From NCBI GenBank assembly GCA_031265875.1, contig JAISCA010000053.1, positions 1 through 38,312 of the forward strand: 38,312 nt of DNA. The letters run 5' to 3'. Shown one piece after another: positions 1 through 8,603 of this stretch. Source of the stretch: Propionibacteriaceae bacterium. GTDB lineage: Bacteria > Actinomycetota > Actinomycetes > Propionibacteriales > Propionibacteriaceae. The position numbers and the translations under genes were made by a program. Position 1 is the stretch's first letter. Every line of letters starts with the position of its first letter. Under the pieces are notes generated by a model. That model had not been told where the DNA came from and did no database searches. It was given only the letters and a program-made list of their open reading frames with translations.

Positions 1-353
1 ACGGCCTGCCAGGCCGCTTGACCGGCCGTCCCGGCCCTCGACCGGGACGGCTGATCCCGACGCCAGCCCGAAGGGCCGTCCCAACCCCCGGAACCCCCGA
101 ACCGTCGACCCGCCACCCCCGCCGGCCACAAGAGAACGCCACCACCCAGACCGCCGCACCCCACCCCACGTCTCCACCAGCCCCACACTCGACCCCGAGA
201 AGACAAAACACACTCCCACCCCACCCGCACCTATGCTGAACCACATCAAATCAACCCGACGTTGCGTTGACCGCTAGAAATCGCCACCGAAACGGCGGCT
301 GGAACTGCTCGATCACGACTGTCGTCGTCGACGAGCGGAGACTCACGTGACGG
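1..353. other. Left-edge stretch without a supported gene
   Basis: No convincing gene is seen here. An open frame on the plus strand from about 18 to 239 would encode a Pro/Thr/Arg-rich, low-complexity peptide without a ribosome site or recognisable domain. The stretch from about 100 to 235 is strongly C-rich on the plus strand. It may be the tail of an intergenic region or the decayed end of a gene that starts left of the window. The hairpins at 25-51 and 354-387 are listed separately. Confidence 0.5.
25..51. terminator. GC-rich hairpin at left edge
   Basis: A perfect 10-bp inverted repeat, GCCGTCCCGG and CCGGGACGGC, encloses a 7-nt loop. No T-run follows on either strand, so this is a hairpin that could end transcription of a gene lying left of the window. 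Its role is inferred only from its form. Confidence 0.35.
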
Positions 354-387
354 CCGACCGTTAGCGCGAGCCGTCGCTGACGGTCGG
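354..387 (-). terminator. Hairpin terminator after the nitroreductase
   Basis: Two 13-nt arms (354-366 and 375-387) pair with a single G-T wobble around an 8-nt loop. The hairpin begins 5 nt after the nitroreductase stop codon. There is no clear U-tract, which is common for actinobacterial terminators. The position directly after the stop supports the call. Confidence 0.5.
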
Positions 388-392
388 TGGGC

Positions 393-953
393 TCAGGCGA
401 TTTCGATGAACTTGCTGAAATCGGGCTCGTGGGGCGGCCGGGGCTCCTCGGCGGCGTAGCCCAGCAGGATGGCCAGACCGTACTCGAAGCCCTCCGGGAA
501 GGAGAGCAGGCGCTCGAAACGGGCCCCTTCCGGGCTTTGGAAGAGCTTGCCCAGCATCCGGTTGGGGCAGGTCGCCAGGCCCAACTCGGTGGCGGCTAGG
601 AGCAGGTGGGAGACCAGCACGCCGGTGTCGACCTCGGTGCCCTTGCCGGGCAGGTCGAGGCGGGCCACCACCAAGACGACCGGGGCGCCGTAGAGCAGAC
701 GGCCGCCCCGCTCGATGATGTCGGCGTGACCCTTGGGATCGAGTTGGCGCAGCGCCTCCAGGCCGGCTCGCTCCAGCTCGGCCACGACCTCGGGAGCAGT
801 CACGGCGATGATGCGCCAGGGCTGGCGGTCACGGCCGCTGGGGGCGCGTAGACCGGCCTCGGCCACCTGGCGGAGGACCTCCGGCGGCACCGGGGTGGGA
901 GCGTAGGAGCGGCAGGCGTAACGTCGCCGGATGACATCCAGGACTGAGTTCAT
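393..953 (-). CDS. Nitroreductase family FMN-dependent oxidoreductase
   Basis: This 186-residue protein belongs to the NfsA/NfsB-like nitroreductase superfamily of cytoplasmic flavoenzymes, which use NAD(P)H to reduce nitroaromatics, quinones or flavins. Visible signatures are the N-terminal RRRYACRSY phosphate-binding arginines, APSGRDRQPW (the APSxxNxQPW-type FMN segment) and a D-G-x-x-x-x-x-LLLAATELGLATC helix that lines the active site and dimer interface. It ends with a GLAILLGY strand. The ATG at 953 is preferred over an upstream in-frame start at 980, because GGAAGG lies about 8 nt before it and the family normally begins with this MNSVLDVI segment. The gene is transcribed divergently from glyS, with a 144-bp gap. 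The physiological substrate cannot be told from sequence. Confidence 0.88.
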   Translation of the reverse strand: MNSVLDVIRRRYACRSYAPTPVPPEVLRQVAEAGLRAPSGRDRQPWRIIAVTAPEVVAELERAGLEALRQLDPKGHADIIERGGRLLYGAPVVLVVARLDLPGKGTEVDTGVLVSHLLLAATELGLATCPNRMLGKLFQSPEGARFERLLSFPEGFEYGLAILLGYAAEEPRPPHEPDFSKFIEIA

Positions 954-1097
954 GGTCGATCCTTCCAGGAGGGTCCTCATTGACCGGGCCTAAGGATATC
1001 CCGCCCCGGCCGTTCAGAACGATAATCTTTGCTGCGACGGGCTGTCATCCGGGCGGCCCGCGCGGGCTGACCCGCGTATCGAGAACTGGAGCGACCA

Positions 1098-2474
1098 GTG
1101 GCTAGCACCCTCGACAATGTCATCAGCCTCGCCAAGCGGCGTGGCTTCGTCTTCCCCTGCGGTGAGATCTACGGCGGCACCCGGGCGGCCTGGGACTACG
1201 GCCCCCTCGGCGTCGAATTGAAGGAGAACATCAAGCGTCAGTGGTGGCGGTCGGTGGTGACCTCGCGGGCGGACGTGGTCGGACTCGACTCCTCCGTCAT
1301 CCTGCCGCGCCAGGTCTGGGTCGCCTCCGGCCACGTCGGCGTCTTCAACGATCCTTTGACCGAGTGCCTGTCCTGTCACAAGCGCTACCGGGCCGACACC
1401 TTGGCCGAGGAGTTCGAGTTCCGCAAGGGCCGCCAACCGGAGGACCTGAGCGAGGTGCCCTGCCCCAATTGCGGCAACAAGGGCCATTGGACCGAGCCGC
1501 GCGACTTCAACATGATGTTGAAGACCTACCTGGGGCCGGTCGAGGACGAGTCCGGGTTGCACTATCTGCGGCCGGAGACGGCCCAGGGCATCTTCGTCAA
1601 CTTCCACCATGTGGTCCAGACCTCGCGCTTGAAGCCGCCCTTCGGCATCGGCCAGACCGGTAAGAGCTTCCGCAACGAGATCACACCCGGCAATTTCATC
1701 TTCCGCACCCGTGAGTTCGAGCAGATGGAGATGGAGTTCTTCGTCCCACCGGGCACGGACGAGGAGTGGCATCAGTACTGGATCGACAACCGCACCCAGT
1801 GGTACATCGACCTGGGCATCGCGCCGGACAATTTGCGCCATTACGAGCATCCCAAGGAGAAGCTGTCGCATTACTCCAAGCGGACGGTCGACATCGAGTA
1901 CCGGTTCGGCTTCGCCGGCGGCGACTGGGGCGAGCTGGAGGGCATCGCCAACCGGACCGATTTCGATCTCGGCACCCATTCCCAGCACTCCGGCCAGGAC
2001 TTGTCCTACCACGACCAGGTCAGCCACGAGCGCTACCTGCCCTACGTGATCGAGCCGGCGGCCGGGCTGACCCGGTCCCTGATGGCCTTCCTGGTCGAGG
2101 CCTACGCCGAGGACGAGGCCCCCAACACCAAGGGCGGGGTGGACCGTCGCACGGTCCTGCGCCTCGACCCCAGGCTGGCTCCGGTCAAGGCCGCCGTCCT
2201 GCCCCTGTCGCGTCACGCCGACCTGTCGCCCAAGGCGCGCGATCTGGCCGACCGCTTGCGGCGCTGCTGGAACGTCGACTTCGACGACGCCCAAGCCATC
2301 GGCCGGCGCTACCGGCGCCAGGACGAGATCGGCACCCCGTTCTGCCTGACGGTGGACTTCGACAGCTTGAACGACCAAGCCGTCACCATCCGCCAGCGCG
2401 ACTCCATGGCCCAAGAGCGGGTCGCCCTCGACCAGGTCCAAGACTGGCTGGCCACTCGCTTGGCCGGTTGTTGA
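1098..2474 (+). CDS. glyS: Glycyl-tRNA synthetase, dimeric (alpha2) class II type
   Basis: Charges tRNA-Gly with glycine in the cytoplasm. The 458-residue length fits the single-chain alpha2 GlyRS of actinobacteria. The N-terminus ([25 protein letters not shown]) is the class IIa motif-1 region. A zinc-type cluster is visible as C90xxC93 and C122xxC125. [17 protein letters not shown] (191-195) and the R-x-R-E-F motif 2 near 203-207 follow, then the motif-3 arginine in GLTRSLMAF. The last 110 residues are the anticodon-binding domain, with the typical [20 protein letters not shown] signature. The start is GTG, with GGAG 6-7 nt upstream. The long open frame antisense to it is a high-GC shadow. 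dusB follows within about 45 bp, so the two are probably co-transcribed. Confidence 0.97.
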   Translation: MASTLDNVISLAKRRGFVFPCGEIYGGTRAAWDYGPLGVELKENIKRQWWRSVVTSRADVVGLDSSVILPRQVWVASGHVGVFNDPLTECLSCHKRYRADTLAEEFEFRKGRQPEDLSEVPCPNCGNKGHWTEPRDFNMMLKTYLGPVEDESGLHYLRPETAQGIFVNFHHVVQTSRLKPPFGIGQTGKSFRNEITPGNFIFRTREFEQMEMEFFVPPGTDEEWHQYWIDNRTQWYIDLGIAPDNLRHYEHPKEKLSHYSKRTVDIEYRFGFAGGDWGELEGIANRTDFDLGTHSQHSGQDLSYHDQVSHERYLPYVIEPAAGLTRSLMAFLVEAYAEDEAPNTKGGVDRRTVLRLDPRLAPVKAAVLPLSRHADLSPKARDLADRLRRCWNVDFDDAQAIGRRYRRQDEIGTPFCLTVDFDSLNDQAVTIRQRDSMAQERVALDQVQDWLATRLAGC

Positions 2475-2518
2475 TCGGCTCGGCCGAGGAGGGACGCCGC
2501 GCGGGACCGTCTCAGCCA

Positions 2519-3709
2519 GTGACGCTGGAGGCTGGCCGGGCCGGTCTGGGACCGGTCCGCTGGGGCGGCCTCGAACTGCCGCTGCCGGTGCTGCTGGCCC
2601 CGATGGCCCAGGTCACGACCTCGGCTTACCGCCGGCTCTGCCGGGAACAGGCCGAGGCCGGGACCGGACTGAGACCAGCCGGGTTGTTCACCTGCGAGAT
2701 GATCACCGCGCGCGGCGTGGCCGAACGGATGGCCAAAACTCTGGCCATGATGCGCCCTGATCCTGGCGATCCCATCCGGTCGGTCCAGTTGTACGGCCTC
2801 GACCCGGCCGTGCTGGGCCGGGCGGTCCAGATCGGCTGCGGCGAACTGGGTCTGGGCCACATCGACCTCAACTTCGGCTGCCCCGCGCCCAAGGTGACGC
2901 GCAAGGGCGGCGGCGGCGTGCTGCCCTGGAAGCTGGACCGCTTCGCCGCCCTCCTCCAAGCGGCGGTGGCGGCGGCCCGACCCTACGGCGTGCCGGTCAC
3001 GGTCAAGACCCGGCTCGGCCTCGACGACGACCACCTGACCTATCTAGAGGCCGGCCGGATCGCCCAAGACAGCGGTTGCGCCGCCATCACCTTGCACGCC
3101 CGGACGGTGGTCCAGGCTTACGGCGGGCGGGCCGATTGGGACAAGGTGGCCGAGTTGGTCCAGGCCCTGGACATCCCCGTCTTCGGCAACGGCGACATCT
3201 GGGAGGCCGGCGACGCCTTGGCCCTGGTGGCTCGGACCGGCTGCGCCGGCGTCGTGGTGGGCCGGGGCTGTCTGGGCCGGCCCTGGCTCTTCTTCGACCT
3301 GGCCCGAGCCTGGTCGCAGGGCGTCGCCCCGGCGCCCAGCCAGCCCGATCTGGGCCAGGTGGTGGCTCTGGCCCGGCGTCACGCCGAACTGCAAGTGGCT
3401 CACTTCGACGGCGACGAGCCGCACGCTCTAGCCGATCTGCGCAAGCACATGGCGTGGTACTTCAAGGGCTTCGCCTTGGGCGGCGAACTGCGCCACCGGC
3501 TCGGCCTGGTCGCCTCTCTGGCCGAGTTCGAACGCCTGACCGCCGACCTCGATCCGGCCACGCCCTATCCGGTCGAGGAACTGGGCCGTCCCCGCGGTCG
3601 CCAAGGGTCGCCGCGGGCCAGTCTGGCCATGCCCCAGGGCTGGCTCGACTCTAGACGTCTGGACCAGGCCGAACTGGCCGAGGACGAGTCCGACCCCAGC
3701 GGCGGCTGA
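2519..3709 (+). CDS. dusB: tRNA-dihydrouridine synthase, DusB/NifR3 family
   Basis: An FMN enzyme that reduces uridines in the D-loop of tRNA with NADPH; 396 residues from the chosen start. The TIM-barrel entry LPLPVLLAPMAQVTTSAYRR is typical. NFGCPAPKVTRKGGGG carries the catalytic cysteine (C121). VKTRLGL, ITLHARTVVQAYGGRADW and VFGNGDIW lead to GVVVGRGCLGRPWLF, the FMN-phosphate site. A helical RNA-binding C-terminal domain follows. The GTG at 2519 gives the family's usual short leader. A GAGGAGGG sequence lies further upstream than ideal, and a TTG overlapping the glyS stop is the alternative start. The open frame continues upstream inside glyS, but that part is out-of-frame shadow. The gene lies just after glyS and 57 bp before dgt. 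Confidence 0.93.
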   Translation: MTLEAGRAGLGPVRWGGLELPLPVLLAPMAQVTTSAYRRLCREQAEAGTGLRPAGLFTCEMITARGVAERMAKTLAMMRPDPGDPIRSVQLYGLDPAVLGRAVQIGCGELGLGHIDLNFGCPAPKVTRKGGGGVLPWKLDRFAALLQAAVAAARPYGVPVTVKTRLGLDDDHLTYLEAGRIAQDSGCAAITLHARTVVQAYGGRADWDKVAELVQALDIPVFGNGDIWEAGDALALVARTGCAGVVVGRGCLGRPWLFFDLARAWSQGVAPAPSQPDLGQVVALARRHAELQVAHFDGDEPHALADLRKHMAWYFKGFALGGELRHRLGLVASLAEFERLTADLDPATPYPVEELGRPRGRQGSPRASLAMPQGWLDSRRLDQAELAEDESDPSGG

Positions 3710-3766
3710 GTCGCTGGGACGACGACGGCGGGTTCGGCTGTCGCTGCGATCTGACACAGTAGGGGT

Positions 3767-4882
3767 ATGACACGGTCGAACCAGCGGGCCCAGCTGTGGG
3801 CCTCCACCATGCGTGGCCACGACCTCGGCCCGCTCGTCTTGGCTCACGCCGACAGTCGGGCGGCGCTCTCTCTGAGTCAAGCCGTCACCCGGGGGGAGCG
3901 GGAGCGGATCGAAGCGGAGACCCTGGCCGTCGGGGCCGCCCGGGCGCAGGGAGCCGGCCGGCGGGCCCGCCCGGAGGCGCCCGACCCGGAGCGGACCTGC
4001 TTCGAGCGCGACCGTGACCGTATCGTCCACTGCACCGCTTTCCGTCGCTTGGCCGGCAAGACCCAGGTCGTGGTCTATCCGACCGACCACCAACGCACCC
4101 GCTTGACCCATGCCCTCGAAGTGGCCCAGGTGGCGGTCGCCGTCGCACGCTCACTGGCAGTCAATCTTAGTTTGACTGAAGCCATCGCTTTGGGCCACGA
4201 CTGTGGTCACGGGCCGGGCGGGCATGCCAGCGAGGACGCCTTCGCGCCCTACTTGCCGGGCGGGTACGACCACGGCCCCTGGGGAGCCGACGTCGTCTTA
4301 GCTCCGCTCAACCTGTGCGCCGAGACCTTGGACGGCATCCGCAATCACTCCTGGTCCAGGCCGGCCCCGGCCACGGTCGAGGGTGAGATCGTGAGCTGGG
4401 CCGACCGCATCGCCTACTGCGCCCACGACTTGGAGGACGCCATCCGAGTCGGCATCGTCCAGGCCCGGGACATCCCGTCTCAGGTGGCTCAGCTGGCCGG
4501 CCGGAGTCGGCGGGAGCAGATCGGCGCCTTCGTGCGCGGCCTGGTCCGGGCCAGCGTCAGACATGGCCGGGTCGGCTTGGCCCCGGCCGAGGCCGAGGCG
4601 CTGGCCGCCCTGAGGGCCTTCAACTACGAGCGCATCTACACCCGGCCGGAGTCGGTGGCCCAGTCCGAGGCCGTCATCGCCGTCCTGCGCGCCCTGGTCG
4701 ACCATTACCTGGCCCATCCCGAGCTCCTGCCCGACCCGGCGCCGGAGGACGATCAAGCCCGGGTCCGGGCGGCTGTGACCTACGTCGGCGGCATGACGGA
4801 CCGCTTCGCCTTCGAGCAGGCCGAACGCCTATTGGGCTGGGACAGCGCCAACCTGCCGCCCGGCCTGGGCCGATTGGCCTGA
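3767..4882 (+). CDS. dgt: dGTPase-like HD-domain dNTP triphosphohydrolase
   Basis: Hydrolyses dNTPs to nucleosides plus triphosphate, trimming dNTP pools. The 371-residue protein has the HD phosphohydrolase motif set: H115 in RLTHALEV, H144-D145 in GHDCGHGPGG, a histidine in NHSW, and the last aspartate in WADRIAYCAHDLEDA. The upstream FERDRDRIVHCTAFRRLAGKTQV segment is the family's nucleotide-binding signature. The ATG at 3767 has only AGGGG close in front. An in-frame ATG at 3809 would remove 14 residues of the poorly conserved N-terminus. The gene converges on dnaG with a 25-bp gap. In many actinobacteria dgt and dnaG are neighbours on the same strand, so the convergent arrangement is worth noting. 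Confidence 0.92.
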   Translation: MTRSNQRAQLWASTMRGHDLGPLVLAHADSRAALSLSQAVTRGERERIEAETLAVGAARAQGAGRRARPEAPDPERTCFERDRDRIVHCTAFRRLAGKTQVVVYPTDHQRTRLTHALEVAQVAVAVARSLAVNLSLTEAIALGHDCGHGPGGHASEDAFAPYLPGGYDHGPWGADVVLAPLNLCAETLDGIRNHSWSRPAPATVEGEIVSWADRIAYCAHDLEDAIRVGIVQARDIPSQVAQLAGRSRREQIGAFVRGLVRASVRHGRVGLAPAEAEALAALRAFNYERIYTRPESVAQSEAVIAVLRALVDHYLAHPELLPDPAPEDDQARVRAAVTYVGGMTDRFAFEQAERLLGWDSANLPPGLGRLA

Positions 4883-4907
4883 GGTCCGGACAGGCCTGGT
4901 CCCAGGC

Positions 4908-6767
4908 TCAGTCCGAGCCCAGGGCGGTCTCCATCAGCTGGCGGCGGCGGGCCTCCAACTCCACCATCTGAGCGAAGAGAGCGGCGTACTTGGTCTGGTC
5001 GGTCACCGGATTGGTGCGCTCCAGCTTGGATTTCAACTCGGCCAGAGCCCGGCGCAGGGTCAAGACGCGCAGCTTGGCGCAGTACTCCATGGCATGACGC
5101 GGCGTCGGCTCGGCCGGGATCGGCTCGACCACCAATTGGACCGCCCACTGAGCCAGAGCCGGGTCGGGCAGGTCACGCAGCACGCGCTGGGAGAAGTCCG
5201 GCTCGGACGGCTCGGGCTGGGCGCTGGCGATGGTGAAGACGGCCCGGTAGGCCGGGTCGGTGAAATCGTCCGCGCTCAGACCGTGCCAGACCGGCTCGGC
5301 TTGGGCGAAGAGGTCGGGGCGTTGCAGCATCCATTTGATGGTGTCGCGCTCGGCTTGGAGGCGGCGGTCGGCCGGGTCGGGCAGAGGCAGGGCGGGCGGG
5401 GCGGCGCTGGGAGGCGGGTCCGCCACTGGCTCCGGGCTGGCGGCGGGCGCGGGGCGGCGCGGAGCTTGGGCCACCAGGCGCCGGACCTCGTCTTGGTCCA
5501 TGCCGACCATGGAGGCCAGTTCACGGGCGAAGCCGTCGACCAGGGAGCGGTCCCTGACCGAAGCCAGGAGGGGAGCGGCTTGACGTACGGCCGCCAGACG
5601 GCCGTCCACTCTATCAAGATCAAATTGACTAATGGTGTGGCGCATGACGAACTTATAGAGCGCCTCTCGCCGGCCGATCAATTCGCGCAGGGCGGCGTCG
5701 CCGTGGAGCAGACGCAGATCGCAGGGGTCGAGGCCGGTCGGCTCGACCGCGACGTAAGTCTGGGCCGCGAAGTGGGCGTCGCCGCTGAAGACTTTGAGCG
5801 CGGCCTTGCGGCCGGCCTCGTCGCCGTCGAAGGTGAAGACGACCTCGCCGTGGAAGGCGTCGCCGCCCATCAGGCGCTGGATCAGGCGGGCGTGGTCGTC
5901 CCCGAAGGCGGTGCCGCAGGAGGCCACGGCGGTCTTGACGCCAACCAGGTGACAGGCCATGACGTCGGTGTAGCCCTCGACGATGACGGCCTGGGACTCC
6001 TTGCCGATGGGGGCCCGGGCCAGGTCGAGCCCGTACAGCACATGCGACTTCTTGTAGACCGCCGTCTCGGGGGTGTTGATGTACTTGGCCGGCATCCGGT
6101 CGTCGTCGAAGAGACGCCGGGCTCCGAAGCCGAGCACCGCCCGGCCGGCGTCCCGGATGGGCCAGAGCAAGCGGCCCTGGAAGTAGTCCCAGCCGCCCCG
6201 GCGGGCCAGTCCGGCCGCGATCAACTCCTCCTCGTTGAAGCCCTTGGCCTTGAGATGGCCGACCAGGGCCCGGCCCTCAGTGGGGGCGAAGCCGACGCCG
6301 AACAGCTCCGCCGCCGCCTTGTCGAAACCGCGCTGGTCCAAGAATTGACGGCCGGCCAGGGCGGCTGGGCGCAGCAGGGCGGCGGCGTAGAAATCGGCCG
6401 CCGCCGCGTTGGCCTCCAGCAGACGGGCCCGGGGGCTGCCCTGGCTGGCTCCGGGCTCGGTTTGGTCGTAGCGCAATTTGACGCCGTACTTGGCGGCCAA
6501 GAACTCGATCGCCTCGGGGAAGGATAGATTGTTGATCTGTTGGACGAAACGGACGGCGTCGCCGCCCGCCCCGCAGCCGAAGCAGTAGTACAAGCCCCGG
6601 GCCGGAGTGACCTGGAAACTGGGCGTCTTCTCCTCGTGGAAGGGGCACAGTCCCTTCAGCGTGCCCGCCCCCGCCGGTTTGAGGTTGACCTGACCGGCCA
6701 CCACGTCGTCGATCCGGGCGCGTCCGCGCACCTCGTCGATGTCTTCTTGGTTGATCCGTCCGGCCAC
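4908..6767 (-). CDS. dnaG: DNA primase DnaG
   Basis: Makes RNA primers at the replication fork. The 619-residue protein has the full bacterial layout. The N-terminal CHC2 zinc finger has C41 and H44 in CPFHEEKTPSF, and C62 and C65 in YYCFGCGAGGD. The catalytic core contains the TOPRIM motifs VIVEGYTD (E264) and FTFDGDEAGR (D314, D316). The C-terminal DnaB-interaction helices are joined by a Pro/Ala-rich linker at about 435-460. The start ATG fits the conserved MAGRINQEDI opening. It lies between dgt (convergent) and the iron-uptake ATPase, which is transcribed the same way but about 40 bp downstream of the dnaG start region and unlikely to be co-regulated. Confidence 0.97.
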   Translation of the reverse strand: MAGRINQEDIDEVRGRARIDDVVAGQVNLKPAGAGTLKGLCPFHEEKTPSFQVTPARGLYYCFGCGAGGDAVRFVQQINNLSFPEAIEFLAAKYGVKLRYDQTEPGASQGSPRARLLEANAAAADFYAAALLRPAALAGRQFLDQRGFDKAAAELFGVGFAPTEGRALVGHLKAKGFNEEELIAAGLARRGGWDYFQGRLLWPIRDAGRAVLGFGARRLFDDDRMPAKYINTPETAVYKKSHVLYGLDLARAPIGKESQAVIVEGYTDVMACHLVGVKTAVASCGTAFGDDHARLIQRLMGGDAFHGEVVFTFDGDEAGRKAALKVFSGDAHFAAQTYVAVEPTGLDPCDLRLLHGDAALRELIGRREALYKFVMRHTISQFDLDRVDGRLAAVRQAAPLLASVRDRSLVDGFARELASMVGMDQDEVRRLVAQAPRRPAPAASPEPVADPPPSAAPPALPLPDPADRRLQAERDTIKWMLQRPDLFAQAEPVWHGLSADDFTDPAYRAVFTIASAQPEPSEPDFSQRVLRDLPDPALAQWAVQLVVEPIPAEPTPRHAMEYCAKLRVLTLRRALAELKSKLERTNPVTDQTKYAALFAQMVELEARRRQLMETALGSD

Positions 6768-6807
6768 GGCCCGAGTCTACTGAGACGGGCCCGCCGATCA
6801 GGACCAG

Positions 6808-7614
6808 TCAGGCGATCGGGCCGAGCCGTTCGGCGCTGCGTGGTATCACCAGGGGCGCCCCCGTCACCGGATCGGGCATGACCAAGCAGGGCAGGCCGAA
6901 GACCCGGCTGATCAAGTCCTCCGTCAGGATGGCGGCGGGCGGACCGCAGGCCACCTGCTGGCCGTCCGCCATCACGATCAGGTGGCTGGCGTAGCGGGCG
7001 GCCTGGTTGAGGTCGTGCAACACCGCCACCACGGTCTTGCCCTGCCGGTTGAGACGGGCCAGTAGCTCTAGCACCTCGACTTGGTGGGCGATGTCCAGGA
7101 AGGTGGTCGGCTCGTCCAGCAGGATGATCTCGGTGTCTTGGGCCAAGGCCATGGCGATCCAGACCCGCTGACGTTGGCCGCCGGACAACTCGTCCACCAC
7201 CTGCTCGGCCAGATCGGACACCCCGGTGGCGGCCATGGCTCGGGCCACCGCCGTCCGGTCCCGTTCGAGCGAGCGGCGGAGCAGGCTTTGGTGGGGGTAG
7301 CGGCCTCGGGCCACTAGGTCTTCGACGGCGATGCCGGGCGGCGCGATGGAGCTCTGGGGCAGCAGACCGATCTGGCGGGCCACCGCCTTGGTCGGCTGGC
7401 TGGCGATCGAGCGCCCGTCCAACACGACCTGGCCGGCCCGGGGGGGCAGCAGACGGGCCAGCGCCCGTAACAAGGTCGACTTGCCGCAGGCGTTGGGGCC
7501 GACGATGACGGTGAAACCGCCGTCCGGCACCACCGCCGTCAGGTTCTCGGCCACCACCCGGCGGCCGTAGGCCAAGGTCACCGCCTCGGCCCGCAGACGT
7601 TCCGCCGGTCTCAT
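6808..7614 (-). CDS. Ferric-siderophore ABC transporter, ATP-binding protein (FecE/FepC type)
   Basis: The ATPase subunit that powers iron-siderophore import across the cytoplasmic membrane; 268 residues. The Walker A motif reads GPNACGKST (39-47), with Ala in place of the usual Gly at position 42. A Q-loop (IGLLPQSS), the signature LSGGQRQR, Walker B (IILLDEP), D-loop and H-loop (VLHDLNQAARY) follow in order. The C-terminal VFGLPCLVMPDPVTGAPLVIP is typical of the FepC/FecE group. The ATG at 7614 overlaps the upstream permease stop (ATGA, 7611-7614). It is the last gene of a three-gene minus-strand operon that begins at the iron-box region. The exact siderophore is unknown. Confidence 0.94.
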   Translation of the reverse strand: MRPAERLRAEAVTLAYGRRVVAENLTAVVPDGGFTVIVGPNACGKSTLLRALARLLPPRAGQVVLDGRSIASQPTKAVARQIGLLPQSSIAPPGIAVEDLVARGRYPHQSLLRRSLERDRTAVARAMAATGVSDLAEQVVDELSGGQRQRVWIAMALAQDTEIILLDEPTTFLDIAHQVEVLELLARLNRQGKTVVAVLHDLNQAARYASHLIVMADGQQVACGPPAAILTEDLISRVFGLPCLVMPDPVTGAPLVIPRSAERLGPIA

Positions 7615-8603
7615 CGCAACCTCCTCGCCTCGCGGATCATCAGGTCGACTAAGTAGGCGCCGCCCAACACCACGGTGACGGCCCCGGTCGGGGCCGCGAC
7701 AGGGAGGGCGAATTGCGCCACCAGATCGGCCGCCAGCAGCCCCAGCCCACCCAGCAAGGCGCTGGCCAGGAGAGGCGTGGCGGCCGAACGGGTCAGGCGC
7801 TGGGCGATCTGGGGGGCGGCCAGCGAGATGAAGGCGATGGGTCCGGCGCTGGCCGTCACGATGGCGGTCAGCCCGGCCCCCAAGGCCAGGATGGCCAAAC
7901 GGGTCGGCTCCACCTTCAGCCCGTGCCCGCCGGCCGCGTCGTCGCCCAACTCGAGCTGGCGCAGGCCGGGCGCGCAGGCGACCACCAAGGGGGCGATCAG
8001 GGCCAGGGCGACGATGGCGGGCCCGGCTTGGTCCCAGCCGATCAGTCCGATCGAGCCGGCCCCCCAGATGGCGGCGGTCATGGCCACCTCCTCGCGTAAG
8101 CGCATGAGCAGGAAGAGGTTGAAAGCGTGCAACATGGCGGTGACGCCGATGCCGACCACGATCAGCCGGAAGCCCTGCGCTCCGTCGCGCCGGGCCAGGG
8201 CGTAGACCAACCCGGCCGTGACCAGTCCGCCGATCAGGGCGCCGCCGCCGGTGGCCAACCGCCCCGACCCCAGCCAAGCCACCGCCACCAGAGCGCCGGT
8301 GTACGAGCCAGTGGACAGCCCGATGACGTCCGGCGAGCCGAGCGGATTGCGCGTCAGCGACTGGAACAGGGCCCCGGAGACGGCCAGGGCGGCGCCGAAG
8401 ACCAAGGCCACCGCCACTCGGGGGGCTCGCCAATCGACCACCACGGTGTGGGCGAAACCAGTCTCCTGGCCGGTCAGGGCGGCCAGCACTTGGGCCGGCG
8501 TCAGGGGATAGTCGCCCAGCCCGAGGGCGATGACGGCCAAGCCCAGGCCGGCCAGTCCCAGGGCCAGTTGGAGGGCCGCGCGCCGGCGGCGGAGCCGGTT
8601 CAC
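7611..8603 (-). CDS. Ferric-siderophore ABC transporter permease (FecCD family), second subunit
   Basis: A 330-residue FecCD/BtuC-type inner-membrane subunit with about nine to ten hydrophobic helices. The conserved permease stretch VFGAALAVSGALFQSLTRNPLGSPDVIGLSTGS is clear, as is the ATP-coupling helix region AGPIAFISLAAPQIAQRLTR near the C-terminus. It overlaps the first permease by ATGA at 8600-8603 and the ATPase by ATGA at 7611-7614, so the three are translationally coupled. It probably pairs with the other permease as a heterodimer forming the import channel. Confidence 0.93.
   Translation of the reverse strand: MNRLRRRRAALQLALGLAGLGLAVIALGLGDYPLTPAQVLAALTGQETGFAHTVVVDWRAPRVAVALVFGAALAVSGALFQSLTRNPLGSPDVIGLSTGSYTGALVAVAWLGSGRLATGGGALIGGLVTAGLVYALARRDGAQGFRLIVVGIGVTAMLHAFNLFLLMRLREEVAMTAAIWGAGSIGLIGWDQAGPAIVALALIAPLVVACAPGLRQLELGDDAAGGHGLKVEPTRLAILALGAGLTAIVTASAGPIAFISLAAPQIAQRLTRSAATPLLASALLGGLGLLAADLVAQFALPVAAPTGAVTVVLGGAYLVDLMIREARRLR

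Noticed and set aside
1014-2441. Long open frame antisense to glyS
   Set aside because: Low-complexity Val/Gly/Leu-rich translation without a ribosome site, fully covered by a well-recognised gene; typical high-GC shadow.
5094-6527. Long plus-strand open frame opposite dnaG
   Set aside because: It mirrors dnaG codons, has no domain signature and no start signal.
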